Shown here in pieces: positions 1 to 12,737 of a stretch of 64,000 bases of DNA (position 1 is the first letter of the stretch; each line of letters opens with the position of its first letter). The DNA is from Anolis sagrei (lineage: Eukaryota; Chordata; Lepidosauria; Squamata; Anolidae). Made by a program: the position numbers and the translations under genes. The stretch covers positions 99,681,366 to 99,745,365 of the forward strand of contig NC_090023.1 in the NCBI RefSeq assembly GCF_037176765.1, given 5' to 3'. Under the pieces are notes generated by a model that saw only the letters and a program-made list of their open reading frames with translations, did not search any database and was not told the DNA's origin.

Positions 1-2456
1 AAATGGCACGTAGATAAATGGAAAAGGAGAAAAAGAGAAGTTCTTATTATCTTACAAAGTATCCCCCCCCCCCAAAGTGTTTTTAAAATTCTCTGCCAAT
101 TTACTTTTAACAATCCAGGTGGATGTTAAGATCAGAGGCAGGCAAATAAATCTACAGCTCAGCTGCTGCTTGATAAATTAAACAAGGAAGCCCCGTTTCA
201 GCTGTAACCTATATTCAACAGGATACACAGAGGTCTTCCTTGCAGATGATAGAAGTAGGCTGCCATAGACTGCGTGGGAATCTAAATATAGACTCAGCAA
301 CCAGCTGCCGAAAATAGCCGTGACAGAACAAATACACCAAGCAAGACAACTGATCAGTTTCCCAGCTTCCACAATGAGGCCTGACCCGCAGTAATATCTG
401 AAACAAGAAAATGATGAGATCCACAACCACCAAAGAATCAGGTGTTCACTCCCAGACCATTCAATTTATTAAAATGTAATAACCATGCCTAAGGAAATAC
501 TGAAGAAACTATTATGCCTATTAGAAGGCAACATGAAATAGTATTTTTCAGAAGTATAATTCACAAGATAATACCTACAATGAATATGTAATGTGATTTT
601 AATCTATTAATATGACAATGACAGCCAAATCCAATTTTGACTGTAGCCATTCTTCCTTTTCATGTTAAATGTTTAGCACCACATAGTGGTTTTTAGTGGT
701 GGACTCAAGGTTCAAAGCTCATAATACCTATGATTTGGATCTCGAAGCACCGAATGAGTGCCAATGAGATGTACAGCCAATATGGTAATTGTTGTACTAA
801 GACACTGGGAATCCAGGCTTCAAATCCTCACTCATCCATGGAAACCTACTGGTTGACTTTGGGTAAGTCACACACTCTCAGAGGAAGGGAACAAATTCTG
901 CCATGAAAATCCCTTGAGATTTCCATAAGTCAGAAATGACTTGAAGGCAAACAACAACAAACGAATTCAGATCAAATTAAGAGTGCAATATCCATCCAAG
1001 AATTACTCTGAAAGTTCTATTACATTTGTTGATCACATAAAGCAGAAGCTGTTATTCTTTAAGAGCTTCTACTTCACTGCAAATATGATACTACTCTCAA
1101 GTTCAGTGATGAAAAAGTAGGAAATGAATGTAGACCAGATGTTCAAAGCCATGATTTACTTATTGTGTGCCTAGAATCTCAAACCAGTGTGCACATTCCT
1201 AACTACTGTTAACACAAACCACGTTTTCATATTGTCTCAGTGAAGCCAGACTCTTCCTCAAGGGATGTGATATCTAGAATTAGATACGTCTGCTCTCATT
1301 CCTTATACTGATGACGAGATATTTTCTTCAAACATTACAGGAACAGACATGCTTAAACACATATTGGCTTAATGAGTGAAATATTCCATAGACTTAAACA
1401 CTGATTACCATATATATTCTCGTGTGCAAGTCGATCTCATGTTCAAGTCGAGGAACAAATTACAGATTTTGCTTTGACCATGGATAAATCGAGGGTAAAA
1501 GTTAGAGGAATGTAACAAATCTTTTCCTCTCACTGTAAAAATATATAAAGGCAACATATATAGGAGAGTTTGCTAATGCCTGCTCTAGTAGGTAGGTCAG
1601 AGTGAAAGGGATTAAATCCTTAAAGTTCTACTTATTTCACAAGACATCCCAGTGACCAAATGTATCATCTGTTACAAATAATACTGGGGACTGTCACATG
1701 TTGGTCATACAGAGAAATACAATAACATCCAAATTCCACAAACAGTGATCCCTTTATTTGGCTAACTAAAAATGCATAAAATACATAATGCAAGCTATCA
1801 AAACTCCACAGGTTGAGCCATACATATTGCTTTAAAGACAAGCTTTACAAATTGTTGAAGGCCTCTATGAATAAATTTCAAACAAACTCATTCCAAAGAA
1901 ACCCAAGACTAGGAAGGCTGTGACTCTTTGCCCCATATCACTGAAAGCCCGATACTTATAGAACAGGACCAAAGCAAGCCTCTTTAATCCCCTCTGTGTC
2001 CCAGATTACATCTAGCTCCCAACCTAATCTCATTCATTCGTCTGCATGCTCTTCGTTCTCGCTTGTTCTCTTCCAATCTGTTGAAACTTTTTGTGAGATT
2101 TTTATCATTTAGTCTGAGCTCATGGGCTTGCATTGTCCTCTCTAGCTGTGCTGGTTTCCTTGTGGTGGCATTCCCACTGCCCACTAAGTGATAACAATCC
2201 TTTTCCCCAGTTCCTGGAGAGATAACCGGGCAATCTGAACTTGGGTTTATCTTTTTCACAAATAAACAGCCTGTTTACATGGTAGCTGCCAGTTTTTCCT
2301 GCAGGATATTCTCGCAACACATCTCAAATTTCAAAAAATGATTAAGAATTGAAGTTGCAACCCGAGGGCCTATTCTAAAATTATTTAGAAGTTGCAGATG
2401 AAGGTCAAGCAAGGAATGCTGCTTGTTAACTTCTGGGCATTTCTTTTTGTCTACAT
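1..2456. other. Mostly unique A/T-rich DNA, no gene seen
   Basis: Presumed JADE3 intron 1. Apart from the SINE at about 780-963 and a short mariner-like MITE scrap (CTCGTGTGCAAGTCG) near 1418-1500, nothing is recognised. The overlapping small minus-strand frames at 1984-2320 are unassigned. Confidence 0.5.
780..963 (+). repeat. tRNA-derived SINE with Bov-B-like tail (type C)
   Basis: A decayed copy with the internal TGACTTTGGGTAAGTCACAC block and CTCAGAGGAAGG. It ends with ATAAGTCAGAAATGACTTGA and a CAACAACAA tail, which resembles the Bov-B 3' end. Confidence 0.6.
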
Positions 2457-2591
2457 CAGTGGTTCCCTACCTTTGGGCCTCCAGGCGTTTTGGACTTCAA
2501 CTCCCAGAAATCCCAGCCAGCTTGCCAGCTGTTAGGAACTGTGGGAGCTGAAGGCCAAAACACCTGGAGGCCCAAAGATTGGGAATTACTA
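2457..2591. mobile_element. hAT MITE (CAGTGGTTC family), 135 bp
   Basis: A palindromic element with terminal inverted repeats CAGTGGTTCCC / GGGAATTACTA and a mirrored core CAACTCCCAGAAATCCCAG. It is flanked by 8-bp target duplications GTCTACAT / GTCTGCAT. Confidence 0.85.
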
Positions 2592-2970
2592 GTCTGCATC
2601 ATCCTTTCATCCAGTAAATATGCAACATCTCAGACCACGCTGACACATAAACAGCTCTCTCAAACTTAATACAAACAGGTGAAACGAGAGGAAGTAAAAG
2701 AAGCATGATCTGTGTTACAATTTCTCCTAACTGCCAATCAGGCTAAAGGTGCATCAGAAAACTGTTCTACAACTTCATAAAACTTATGGATGTGCTTTCA
2801 AGTTACTGGTCAACTTATGGCAACCAAAGAATGTCATAGGGTTTTCTTAGGCATGGAATACTTAGGGAGTTTACTTTGAAATATGGCCTAAAGCACTTGG
2901 TATTCCTCATCTAACCAGGGCTAACCTTGCTTAGCTTCCAATTATCTGATGTTTTTAGAACCTTTCAATA

Positions 2971-3221
2971 GGAGCCCCAGGTGGTGCAGTGGGTTAAAGC
3001 CCTGTGCCGGCAGGACTGAAGACCGAGAGGTCGCAAGTTCGAATCCGGGCAGAGGCGGATGAACTCCCTCTATCAGCTCCAGCTCCTCATGCGGGGACAT
3101 GAGAGAAGCCTCCCACAAGGATGATAAAACATCAAAATCATCCGGGCGTCCCCTGGGCAACGTCCTTGCAGACGGCCAATTCTCTCACAACAGGATGCTC
3201 CTGACACAACCAAAAAAAAAA
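2971..3221 (+). repeat. tRNA-derived SINE (type B, TCCTGACAC tail)
   Basis: The Pol III box A (GGTGGTGCAGTGGG) and box B (GTTCGAATCCGG) lie in the tRNA-like head. The body has CATGAGAGAAGCCTCCCACA and GGGCAACGTCCTTGCAGACG, and the tail is TCCTGACAC plus poly-A. A perfect 14-bp target duplication (AGAACCTTTCAATA, 2957-2970 and 3222-3235) shows a recent LINE-mediated insertion. Confidence 0.9.
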
Positions 3222-4142
3222 AGAACCTTTCAATAATTTTTATATTCACCTGATATATCAGCTGAAGCAGTCACAAAAAAGCACAACGAAGAAAAGGTAT
3301 TCAAGGGAAATAACTTCTGAATAGCAAAGTAATTACCAATATTTAATGAAATTTGGCAAAACAAAATACTTGGTAAACCAAAGCAACCACCTTTCTCCCA
3401 TAGGAGCATAGCAAAAATCTAAGGTGATCACAGGTGGTCCTACTGCATGTCCCACAAGTCTGTAAAAGTAGAGAGGAGGGTAAATAAAAGTGCGAGGGCT
3501 TTCTCTGTAGCAGCATCCTGACTATTGAAATCCATCTTGAATTTCCAGCAAGCAGACTTAAAAATCTGATTTGGATGTTTTAAAAAGTGTTGTTTTTTAA
3601 GTTACATTAATTTGCTTTGCAGATGGCTGCATAAAACCATGTGTATAGTTACTTTTCATTGTTCTACATATCTCTGACTCTGGGTTTATTTTTAATTGGT
3701 TGAACTTTATTATGATCTACACACTTTCAAGCTCATGACCTAACAGTTCATAATGTCATTGTAGTCTCTTTGGGGATATAGTTCCATTTAGCAAGCTTTT
3801 GATAATTGGCACAGTGCTCCCCAATGACTCATCATATAGTGAATAGCTAAAACTCTGCTCTTCTCAGTTTCCCCACATTATTGCATTAATTCAGAACGTA
3901 ACCAATGTTTTATATTCAGTATTAAAATGGTTATTCCAAAGAATGTGGTAGGAATATGAAACTAATATTTAGCCTTACCTGTCTGTCACAGTATAATACC
4001 ATCTGTATAAGACCAACAGCCTTAATTTGCATTGTGCTTTTAAAAAATATTTACACTCCATGCTGGTTAGCACTGCATTGTGCAATTGTGACAAAAGTTC
4101 CTTGATTTAATTTCTGAAAAAGTACAGACACATCACACAATT

Positions 4143-4405
4143 GGAGCCCCCGGTGATACAATGGGTGCTGACAGGACTGATGACCAACACAGGGGTTTGA
4201 ATCCGGGGACAGTGCGAATGAGCTCCCTCTGTCAGGTCTAGCTCCCCATGTTGGGACATGAGAGAAGCCTCCCACAAGGATGGTAAAACATAAAAAAACC
4301 CCAAACATCCGGGTGTCCCCTGGGCAACATACTTGCAGACAGCCAATTCTCTCACATCAGAAGTGACTTGCAGTTTCTCAAGTCGCTCCTGACACACACA
4401 CAAAA
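4143..4405 (+). repeat. tRNA-derived SINE (type B)
   Basis: Same family as the copy at 2971. It is flanked by an exact 11-bp duplication ATCACACAATT (4132-4142 and 4406-4416). The tail is CTCCTGACACACAC. Confidence 0.9.
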
Positions 4406-5136
4406 ATCACACAATTAATTATGTCAGAGCATGCAAGGAATCAGTGTGTGTGTGTCAACTATAAAATAAGATGCATGAAATTGATTGGTTGAGCTTCGTG
4501 TGGGAAGCTGGCTCAGTCTGGGACTGGTTACTGTTACATTTTTTAGGCCTGAGCTATGCAGGACATTATGGGAGTTGATGAAACTGACCACATTGTACAT
4601 ATGTTGTTCTGAACTACGAAAAGTAAACTACTTGTGCTTTATTGTCCATCTGCATGGCATATTTTCTTTCTCTAGCAAGGCAGTGTGTGGGCTGATCAAA
4701 TGTGAAGTACGTGTGGTTTATTTTTACATTACACCACAAATTATTCTTATACCAATTAGATGAACTGATTTTATATTAATCAGGCTTCATTCCTTTCAGT
4801 CTCTAAACTCAGTTACAAAAACAGTGAAAACATGAATAACCAAATTGGATTAATGAAGGCTTGGGAAATGCATTGGAGGAGAGTGAGGTTAATCATCGAG
4901 CTTAAAAACAATCTACTGTACATACAGTACTCATGTATAAAACAATGTCACGTATAGTTGGAGAGCAGATTTGGGGATCAAAATTATGGAATAGAATAGA
5001 AAAATAAAGGAAAGAACTGAAAGGACAGGAAGCCACTACAATGGGATGAGGGAATGGCACAGTCAAATACAATTATTGTATTGATGTTAGGTAGTATATA
5101 CATGGATTGTTTGTTTTTTAAAAAATATGTAAATTT

Positions 5137-5164
5137 AATAATAATAATAATAATAATAATAATA
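5137..5164. repeat. (AAT)n microsatellite
   Basis: About nine AAT units with no obvious LINE attached. Confidence 0.95.
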
Positions 5165-5289
5165 GAGTTTTAAAACTGTTGTTTAAGAATCCTCTTTTCT
5201 TCTGCCACCAAAATGTGTAAAAGTAATTAAGATAAATCCAGATATCATCCAATTCCATTGTCATGATCCCTTGGATTAGTTCAGAATGA

Positions 5290-5472
5290 TGTAATGCCAG
5301 TTGACATCACTTTAACTGCCGTGGCTCAATGCTATGAAAACATGGGAGTTGTCGATTTTACAAGGCTTTTAGCCTTCTCTGCCAAAGAGTGCTGGTGCCT
5401 CACCAAACTACAAATTTCAGGAATTGATACCATTGAGACATGGCAGTTAAAAGCGGCATCAAACTGCATTGA
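5290..5472. mobile_element. Palindromic MITE (AGTTTGACACCAC family)
   Basis: The left arm GTTGACATCACTTTAACTGC is mirrored by the right arm GCAGTTAAAAGCGGCATCAA. The core contains GCCTTCTCTGCCAAAGAG. Two relatives lie at 19901 and 43601. The superfamily is probably hAT. Confidence 0.65.
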
Positions 5473-5795
5473 TGTGGGTTCCAACCTTTTTTGAATGAGG
5501 GACCACTTTGATCAGGGACAACTCTCCAACATTAGTACCAAAAGGGTTACAAATCAGTTTTTGGTCAACTTTAGATTCTGTTTGGGGTGCTGATTCAGAA
5601 AACTGCACTGGATGGACCACATAAGCTCTAGTTTCTGATACAGAACATATGTCATGGTCAGTGGACAGGGAAGGAGTGACAGGCAGCATGAAAAGAGCAG
5701 AAATAAAATAAAATAAAGAGGAAGGAGGCTCACAGACCAGATTTTCACCCTCACGGCCCACTGGTGGTCCGCGGCCCACAGGTTAAGAACTACTG
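5473..5795 (-). mobile_element. hAT non-autonomous element (GTGGTCCCTG family)
   Basis: Reverse-orientation relative of the element at 56260. It contains AACATATGTCATGG, CAACATTAGTACCAAAAGGG and the end block GACCACTTTGATCAGGGACA. It abuts the preceding MITE. Confidence 0.65.
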
Positions 5796-5799
5796 GATT

Positions 5800-8700
5800 A
5801 GACAGAGTAGATGCAGCCAAAGAATTAGATTTAGGCCTTTAAAGGTTATGATTTGTACTTGTTAAATAGATTCCTTTCAGAAGGCCCCTGTAAAGTTGAT
5901 TTTAAAGAAAAATCTCACATTCACACTAAATCTGATTGCTACACTGGTTCAGAAAAGTCATGAGTTTCATCATGGTGCTAATTCATAATCTGGTACCACA
6001 TACATGACTTTGTAACACACATTTCTGACAAACAATTGCTTACTATTAAAGTCAAACTGTAGATGAGGAAATCAGGACAGAAATAACAGTATGTGAGGGA
6101 AGGAAAAGTACAGGAGCCTGAACTTCATTACAGCATCGTTTGGAAACACCTATCTATGGTTTGGCAGCAAGTCCAGACCAAGTCCCCGACTCCCAAACTA
6201 ACAAAACTCTCCATTTAATGAGCAGATGAAAAATGATCTTCCCCTGAGAAGAAGATGAGAGGTAAAGGGATATAATTACATGCATTCGAAATACACCAAT
6301 TACTTATTTCAAGATATTACATGGAAAACATTGTCCAAAATTCTTAATTCAAGTCCATTTATCTCCAAACCACAGTCGGATTTAACAGCATCCAGACTCT
6401 TTCCATGTGCTAACCACTCTTTTGAAACCACTCTGACTTTAAAACCAATATACTGTAGTGGCTAATGTTTCTTCCTGAAAGAACAGAGATGGTACTATAT
6501 AAATGGTTTGACTTTTTTTAATTGACATGTTAAGAGTGAAGCTACAGTTGAAAGCTGCCTGTATTCAATAATGAAAAACTGACACTTGTGATTCTCCTTG
6601 CTACGACTTAAAGGAACAGGAAGGTCCTGAACTCCTATGTTGTGAACAAAGTAATCACAAAGAATTTTCACAGTGAAAGGTGTGGAGGAGTTGTTCAAAG
6701 TAGCTCAAGATGATGCTAATCACTGCCAATTTTTAAATGAATGTTAAGGTTTTAATTAATTTAGTGGATGTTCAGAGATGGCGGAGCTTGTGGAAATGTT
6801 GCACTCACACTATGACATTTCTTTGAGAGCACTATCGCAGTTCAAGTAATTAAAGTGTTCCACTGCATTTCCTGAATAACTCACTATTGCTTATCTAGAC
6901 AGACCAAATTTCCACTCAGACCACAACCGATACATCAACTTTCTCCCTTCAAAACTTCAATCTATTACTTGAATGTAACAGTTCAGCAAACTTCATTCCA
7001 CTCCAAAAAGCCTGCAGCACTTTAATGAGGTTTCATCCCCAGCTGCAAGTAGACAAGGCACATTTTTTACAGAAAAAAAATAGAAGGGTGTTTCACCTTA
7101 ACAGGCTTATTTTCCAGGAGAATCAAACACTACGCTTCTGCTGCTGAAACATCCCCTCGAAGTCTGCATAAGTCTTTCCTTCTGGGTTTGCATCTTAATC
7201 AGATGGAGGCAAATCAATGACTCATGCACACACACACACCAGCACAAATAAAAGGGGGTTGTCAACCTAATTACAGCATGTGTAGTACTGTACAAGAAGA
7301 AACTCAATAACTATATAAGCCCAAACTCAGCATCCAAAAAAGGTGTAGTCACAGATGCACTATTGACACAATAGCAGACACCACTCAGTTTAATTGGTCT
7401 GAATTAAAACATACAATAGAAGCCTGTATCGGTGTGAAAGAAGTTCCTGGACTTTGTGGGGATATATGAAACTGCAGAAAGAAGTTAGCCCTATTGAAAC
7501 AAAGGACTTCCAGCACAATAATACCATAAGAGCTCACTGGGGGATCCTGAAAAATGCACAGAGATAGCCTACTTTGTCAGATGTGGATAACTAAGACTGC
7601 AACTACTGATCTCATAGATGCAGGGGTCATACTGTACATAAATAACCAAATCCTTGTTCTACTACTTTGTAAAGTTTAATAACTTTAATATTTAAATCCT
7701 AAATAACCTAAATCCTAAGTAACTTAAATCCTAAAATACGAATTAACTAAACATATGTAATTAAACCTGTGATCCATTTCCCCTTTTATTTTATGGGAAA
7801 CCCACCTCAGCAGGGCTAAATGGGAACAGATACTAACTTTTCCCCATTGCCTCTTATACCCTTCCTAGAAGAGTGTTCTGTGAAAGAAATCATAACAGAA
7901 CAGAGTAACTGTCAAGATTTCCAGATTTTCTTAAACAAGATTAAATGCTCCTTCTCGGGGATTATAGGTAGCAATTTCACAATCCTGCCATGTTTTTGCC
8001 TTGAAGGCTGTTTAAAACTCAGGGCATGCCTTCTTATAAAGCAAGGAGTGAACCAGAAAACATGTCTAATTTTGAAATAAAATAACCACCTACATATGCA
8101 CCAAAACTTGGCAAAATACCCTTCCAGGCACAAAAAAGGGCCCTTCCAGGAACAAAAAACATCCAGTTATCGTTGAACTACAACTCCCATGAAACTTGGC
8201 CAGTACAATCAGCAGTGAAAACTTACTAGGAGTTGCAATCCAACAACATCCAAAGAGCCACTCTCATCTCACCTCTGATTGAGACATTACCAATGGATCA
8301 CCCATATCATTCTAAATTACCATTTCAGCACTCCCACTGCAAACCTGAAGCTAATAAAAAGTATTTTAAACTACAAATGTATGCCAACGAAACAATACGA
8401 GTTGTGCGCAAATCCATTTTCCTTCGTTACATCCGTTCTTTCATTACTTTCGTTACCTTCAGGAGCACATAACAGGAAGCACCCCCCAGTACGAAAATAA
8501 GCTTGACACGAAAGCAAGCAGGAGCTGATCCTGGATCGCCTACTTTTCGTGAGCAGCCTCCTTGCCTTGGAAACAGAACTTGTCTCCTTGCCTTGGAAAG
8601 AGTGCATGTGTGGCATACAGGCCCAGAAAGTCAGCAAACCTGCCTGCAACCAAGAACCTCCTCTAGAGTAAAAAACAGAACTTGCCTCCTTGCCTTGGAA

Positions 8701-9260
8701 AGAGTGTGTGTGTGGTGTGCAGGCCCAGAAAGCATGCATGCCTCCCGGCAGCCGAGTGCCACTTCTAGAGTAGAGAAACAGGTAAGAAGCCTCCTTGCAG
8801 CTGAGCACTTCTCCTCTAAAATAGAAACAGCTTAAATGCCTATGATGGGAAGGGGAGCCTGGGAATCCCCCCCCTCCCCAAAAAATGAGCCGATAGAAAA
8901 CTGATCTTTCAGCACCCCAGAGCAAAAACAGATATCTGCCCTCATGGTTTCAGGAGGCTCCCAAAAACGGATTAGGGCCCCTCTGAAAGCCGGGACACAA
9001 AACGGGTCAAGGTTTATCCAGATTACACAAGCCTACTGAACAATCTTCTTGTTCAAATATATGGTCTGAACGTTTGGATTTGCAATTATTTTTAAAGTTC
9101 TTATTTCTTCCACATAAGCTTTTCCTTGGATGTAAGATATTTCAATATGCATGTCAAAGTTCCTTGGGTTGTGTCACATGTGTGTGACATTGTAACTGAC
9201 TGTATTGGGCTGTATTGTCTAGTACTCACAAAAAATTACATATAAACCATTTCATTTTCT
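5800..9260. other. Unassigned, repeat-poor A/T-rich DNA
   Basis: No gene seen. It includes old MITE-like scraps near 8100-8250 and the 102-bp tandem repeat at 8572-8775, listed separately. The rest shows nothing recognisable. Confidence 0.5.
8572..8775. repeat. Two tandem copies of a 102-bp unit
   Basis: Units 8572-8673 and 8674-8775 share CTCCTTGCCTTGGAAAGAGT, CAGGCCCAGAAAG and CTTCTAGAGTA-like blocks. Partial copies lie on both sides (CCTCCTTGCCTTGGAAAC before 8572; CCTCCTTGCAGCTGAG after 8775). The unit is a multiple of three, which keeps long frames open on both strands. No family is recognised. Confidence 0.75.
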
Positions 9261-9261
9261 G

Positions 9262-9331
9262 ATTTAAGTTTCACCGCTTTGAGTCGCCTGAGGGCTGAGA
9301 AAAGCGGTATATAAATAAAGTAAATAAATAA
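9262..9331 (+). mobile_element. L2-type LINE 3' end
   Basis: GAGTCGCCTGAGGGCTGAGA followed by AAGCGGTATATAAATAAAGT and a TAAA repeat is the hallmark 3' UTR end of squamate L2-like LINEs. Confidence 0.7.
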
Positions 9332-9360
9332 TAGTTGCTAAAATTAGCATAAATAACAAT

Positions 9361-9550
9361 TATGCTGGGGAAAGAGGAAGGCAAAAGGAAGAGGGGCCGA
9401 CCAAGGGCAAGATGGATGGATGGCATCCTTGAAGTGACTGGACTGACCTTGAAGGAGCTGGGGGTGGTGACAGCCGACAGGGAGCTCTGGCGTGGGCTGG
9501 TCCATGAGGTCACGAAGAGTCGGAGACGACTGAACGAATGAACAACAACA
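9361..9550 (+). mobile_element. RTE/Bov-B LINE 3' end
   Basis: Well-conserved Bov-B terminus: GAAGAGGGGCCGACCAAGGG, GCAAGATGGATGGATGGCAT, CTTGAAGGAGCTGGGGGTGG, GGTCACGAAGAGTCGGAGAC, then ACGACTGAACGAATGAACAA and a CAACAACA tail. It is 5'-truncated, as most LINE copies are. Confidence 0.92.
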
Positions 9551-11132
9551 ATTGTGTGATTAATGAATTTCTAGATGACAAAAATGAAACTTGCAGTAAA
9601 ATATTTTAACTTTTATGAAGCAGAAAGTAAAAGTGTAGAAGTACCTCTTACTTAAAACAAATAATGGAACAGAAGGGGAGTGTTACGGCATTTTTAGAAA
9701 ATGTGCATGAAGACAGCAAGATGTGCTTCTGATAGACCACTAGACTACTACTGTATGCTCTACCCTTCTACCCTGAACTTCAGAAATATACTGGCATAGC
9801 TGCTTTTAAAAGACTTCAAGCCAACAACTCATCTCTTTTCTTTAGATAGCCATGCACTGTTTCCATTCTATTCCACAACAGTATTTACATTTCCCTTTAA
9901 AATAACTCTCTTTTCATTGCATTTCTCTTCCCCAATTTAGTCACTTGGCAGAAAGGGACAATTCTGTGTTCACTTCCTTCCGGACTAGAGCAAGTAACAC
10001 TGTTGTTCTTTGCTCCCATCCTGGCTTTCAACAGCCTCCTCCTCTGTGAATAGCAACCCTGTGTCTGGCTGTGGGAAAGGGCCAACAGCAGCAATGTGAT
10101 TATACCTAATCCTTGTCAGTGGGCTTTTAAAAAACTGCAGTCTGCAAAGCGAAGAACAGTTACACTCTATACCATGGCTTCTTCTTCCTCCTCTGCCAGC
10201 GGTATGGAATGGAAAACCCAAGGCATACATGACTCCAAAGAAGACGGAAAAAGCTGCATCACTTAGGAATGATTATAAATAATGGTACCCATTCAAGACG
10301 TGCACACAATAGAGAATTTCCACCAAGAGTAATGCTATCTCTAAAAAAAATTAGATGTTAATAGAAACTGCCATTCTTGTTTCATTTAACTTTCTAAATT
10401 AAACAATCATTGTCCAATCTTTGGAAAGGGGAAATTTGAATATCTAATACTTCTGAGCAGACATAGCTTCCCTTTTTAAAACATTTTACTAAATATGCAA
10501 CTGCAAAGGACTGCAAAATGTAATTCTGTGGAAACAAATATACTGGCGGTGTTCAGACATAACCCCACCCTGGGATTAATCTGAGGAAGAATTCAGTAAA
10601 GTTTTGAGCAACCCTTATCCAAAAATCAGAAATATTTAAAATGCCCAAAGGACTCATATGGATGACTGATACAGTTTGCTTTCTGATGGTCCAACGTACA
10701 CAGATGTTGTTTCATGCACAGAGTTATTCAAAATATTGTATAAAATTACCTTTAAGCCACATGCATACGGTGTGTATAAAATATATTTTGTGTTTAGACT
10801 TGGGTCCCACCTCCAAGACACCTCAATAGCTATATATGTGCAAATATAGGTAACACGGTATACGGTAATTGAAAACACTTCGGGTTGCAAGCATTTTTGG
10901 ATAAGGCATACTGTACCTGTACTGTATCTCCTTTTGATTCGTATGTACAAAATCAGTTGCCATATTCCTTCAACCAATCCTAATAATGACAATGAATACT
11001 ACTACAAACCACAAACTGCAGGGGGAAAGAATTCATCAAGTTTGTGTAATGCTGAAGAGTTAGTTTTAAAATTAGGTTCACAACGTTTATCAGATCAACA
11101 TTTTTGGAACTCACAAAATGACCCAATCCTTC
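9551..11132. other. Unassigned A/T-rich DNA
   Basis: No repeat family or gene recognised; the short open frames show no known motif. Confidence 0.5.
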
Positions 11133-11140
11133 AATGAGAT

Positions 11141-11269
11141 CGGGCATGGGCAAACTTTGCCTCTCCAGGTGTTTTGGACTTCAACTCCCACAATTCATTA
11201 ACGCCAGTAAGCTGCCTGTGATTTCTGTAAGTCCAAAAGATCTGGAGGGCCAAAGTTTGCCTATGCCTG
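11141..11269. mobile_element. hAT MITE (CAGGCATGGGCAAAC family), 129 bp
   Basis: Inverted termini CGGGCATGGGCAAAC / GTTTGCCTATGCCTG. The arms have GGTGTTTTGGACTTCAACTC and its partial mirror. The 8-bp flanks are AATGAGAT / AATTAGAT. Confidence 0.85.
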
Positions 11270-12082
11270 AATTAGATAAATAAGGTTATCAGTCTCCAAA
11301 CGTAATGTAATATTAAAACATGTAGACTTCTCACAATATTAGGAAGTTTTTATTTCTCTGTAGGCATAAAGCCTACACTCCTCAGCACAAATGCTCAGAA
11401 GGAACAACCAATGAATCAATGAAATATATTCCTAAAAATCATTTATAGGGCTGCAAAGGTTTTTGCTACAATGTCTTCTTTTTCAATCAGCTTCTGGATT
11501 CTTAAGAAGGTCAAGCCATTTGCAAGCTTGGATTCCTTCCACTGAAGAGGCAGCTGCCGGATGTTCTTATCACTTGCAAACATTGCTAGCATTGTAGTGG
11601 TAGAATGCTTATGAGTAGCAGTTTTTTTCAGACTGTCAAAAATAAAACCAACACACATAACCTCTCAAACGGAAGCAACATATATACCAGAAATCAGAAA
11701 CAGTTCCATATTCACGCTGCTGACTCATGTTGTTTGAATGAAAACAGAGGCCCACTTAAATCTGTTATTAATTACAACAATAAGAGATATAAACAAGGTG
11801 CACATTTATTTCATTTTTCATGAAAGGTATTAAGAGTCTCAGGATGGTGTACAATAACATTATTTAATCTATTTAAAACTACAAAATGTAATTTAAATGG
11901 ACTAAAAGCATGTTAAATGATTTGACAAAGAAAGTTTAAACTAGTTAAAACACACACATAGGCCAATTTGAATGAAATTAACTAAGAGAATCAAAATTGA
12001 TCCCAAAGGCTAACCAAACTGAAAATAATTTACCACAAAAATATGAAGAAGGCAAAAAAAAAAAAACATAAGTGGCATGATA

Positions 12083-12388
12083 GTAAAGGTTTCCCGAGAC
12101 ATTAAGTTTAGTCGTGTTCGAGGCTGGGGGAGTTGTGCTCATCTCCATTTCTAAGTCAAAGAGCTGGTGTCTCTGGTGTCATGTGGCCAGCATGACTGCA
12201 GGGAGTGTCATTACCTTCCCGCTGAAGTGGTACGTATTGATTTACTCATATTTGTATGTTTTCCAACTGCTAGGTTGGCAGAAGCTGGGCCTAACAGCGG
12301 GAGCTCACCCTGCTCCTTGGATTAGATCTGCCAATATTTCGGTCAGCAAGTTCAGCAGCTCAGCAGTTTAACCCACTGCGCCAGCAGA
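12083..12388 (-). repeat. tRNA-derived SINE (type A), with long flanking duplication
   Basis: Read on the minus strand, the head has TGGCGCAGTGGGTTAAAC and the tail ends in GGGAAACCTTTAC. The body has GTACCACTTCAGCGGGAAGG. The copy is bounded by direct repeats of 42 and 37 bp (12042-12083, 12391-12427), much longer than usual target duplications. Confidence 0.88.
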
Positions 12389-12737
12389 ACTATGAAGAAG
12401 GAAAAAAACCCACAAGTGGCATAATAGCCTTACAATACATTATATCTAGCGACATATGTAAATAATGCATATATGAAGATATATTTAGCAGCCCTAATGC
12501 CTGAAGTGTACCCTTCCGATGGGCAAAATATGGACAGGAGGGCATATGTGGCTCTTTGGATCTTTAAGTGTTGCCCACAGAACCTCCTAAATCCCTCCAA
12601 AATTTAAAAAAGGTTTTCAGGCTGGTGTTTTTTTATGGGGGGGGGGGGGAATAATTGGCCCAAATTTTCAAACATTTCCTTTAAAAAACAACAGGAAAAT
12701 GACCCTGGTCCTATTTGCAGCTACACATGACTGGTGC

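Noticed and set aside
2980-3050. tRNA gene-like Pol III boxes A and B
   Set aside because: They recur in every type A and B SINE with the same body and tail; there is no complete cloverleaf, so these are SINE heads, not tRNA genes.
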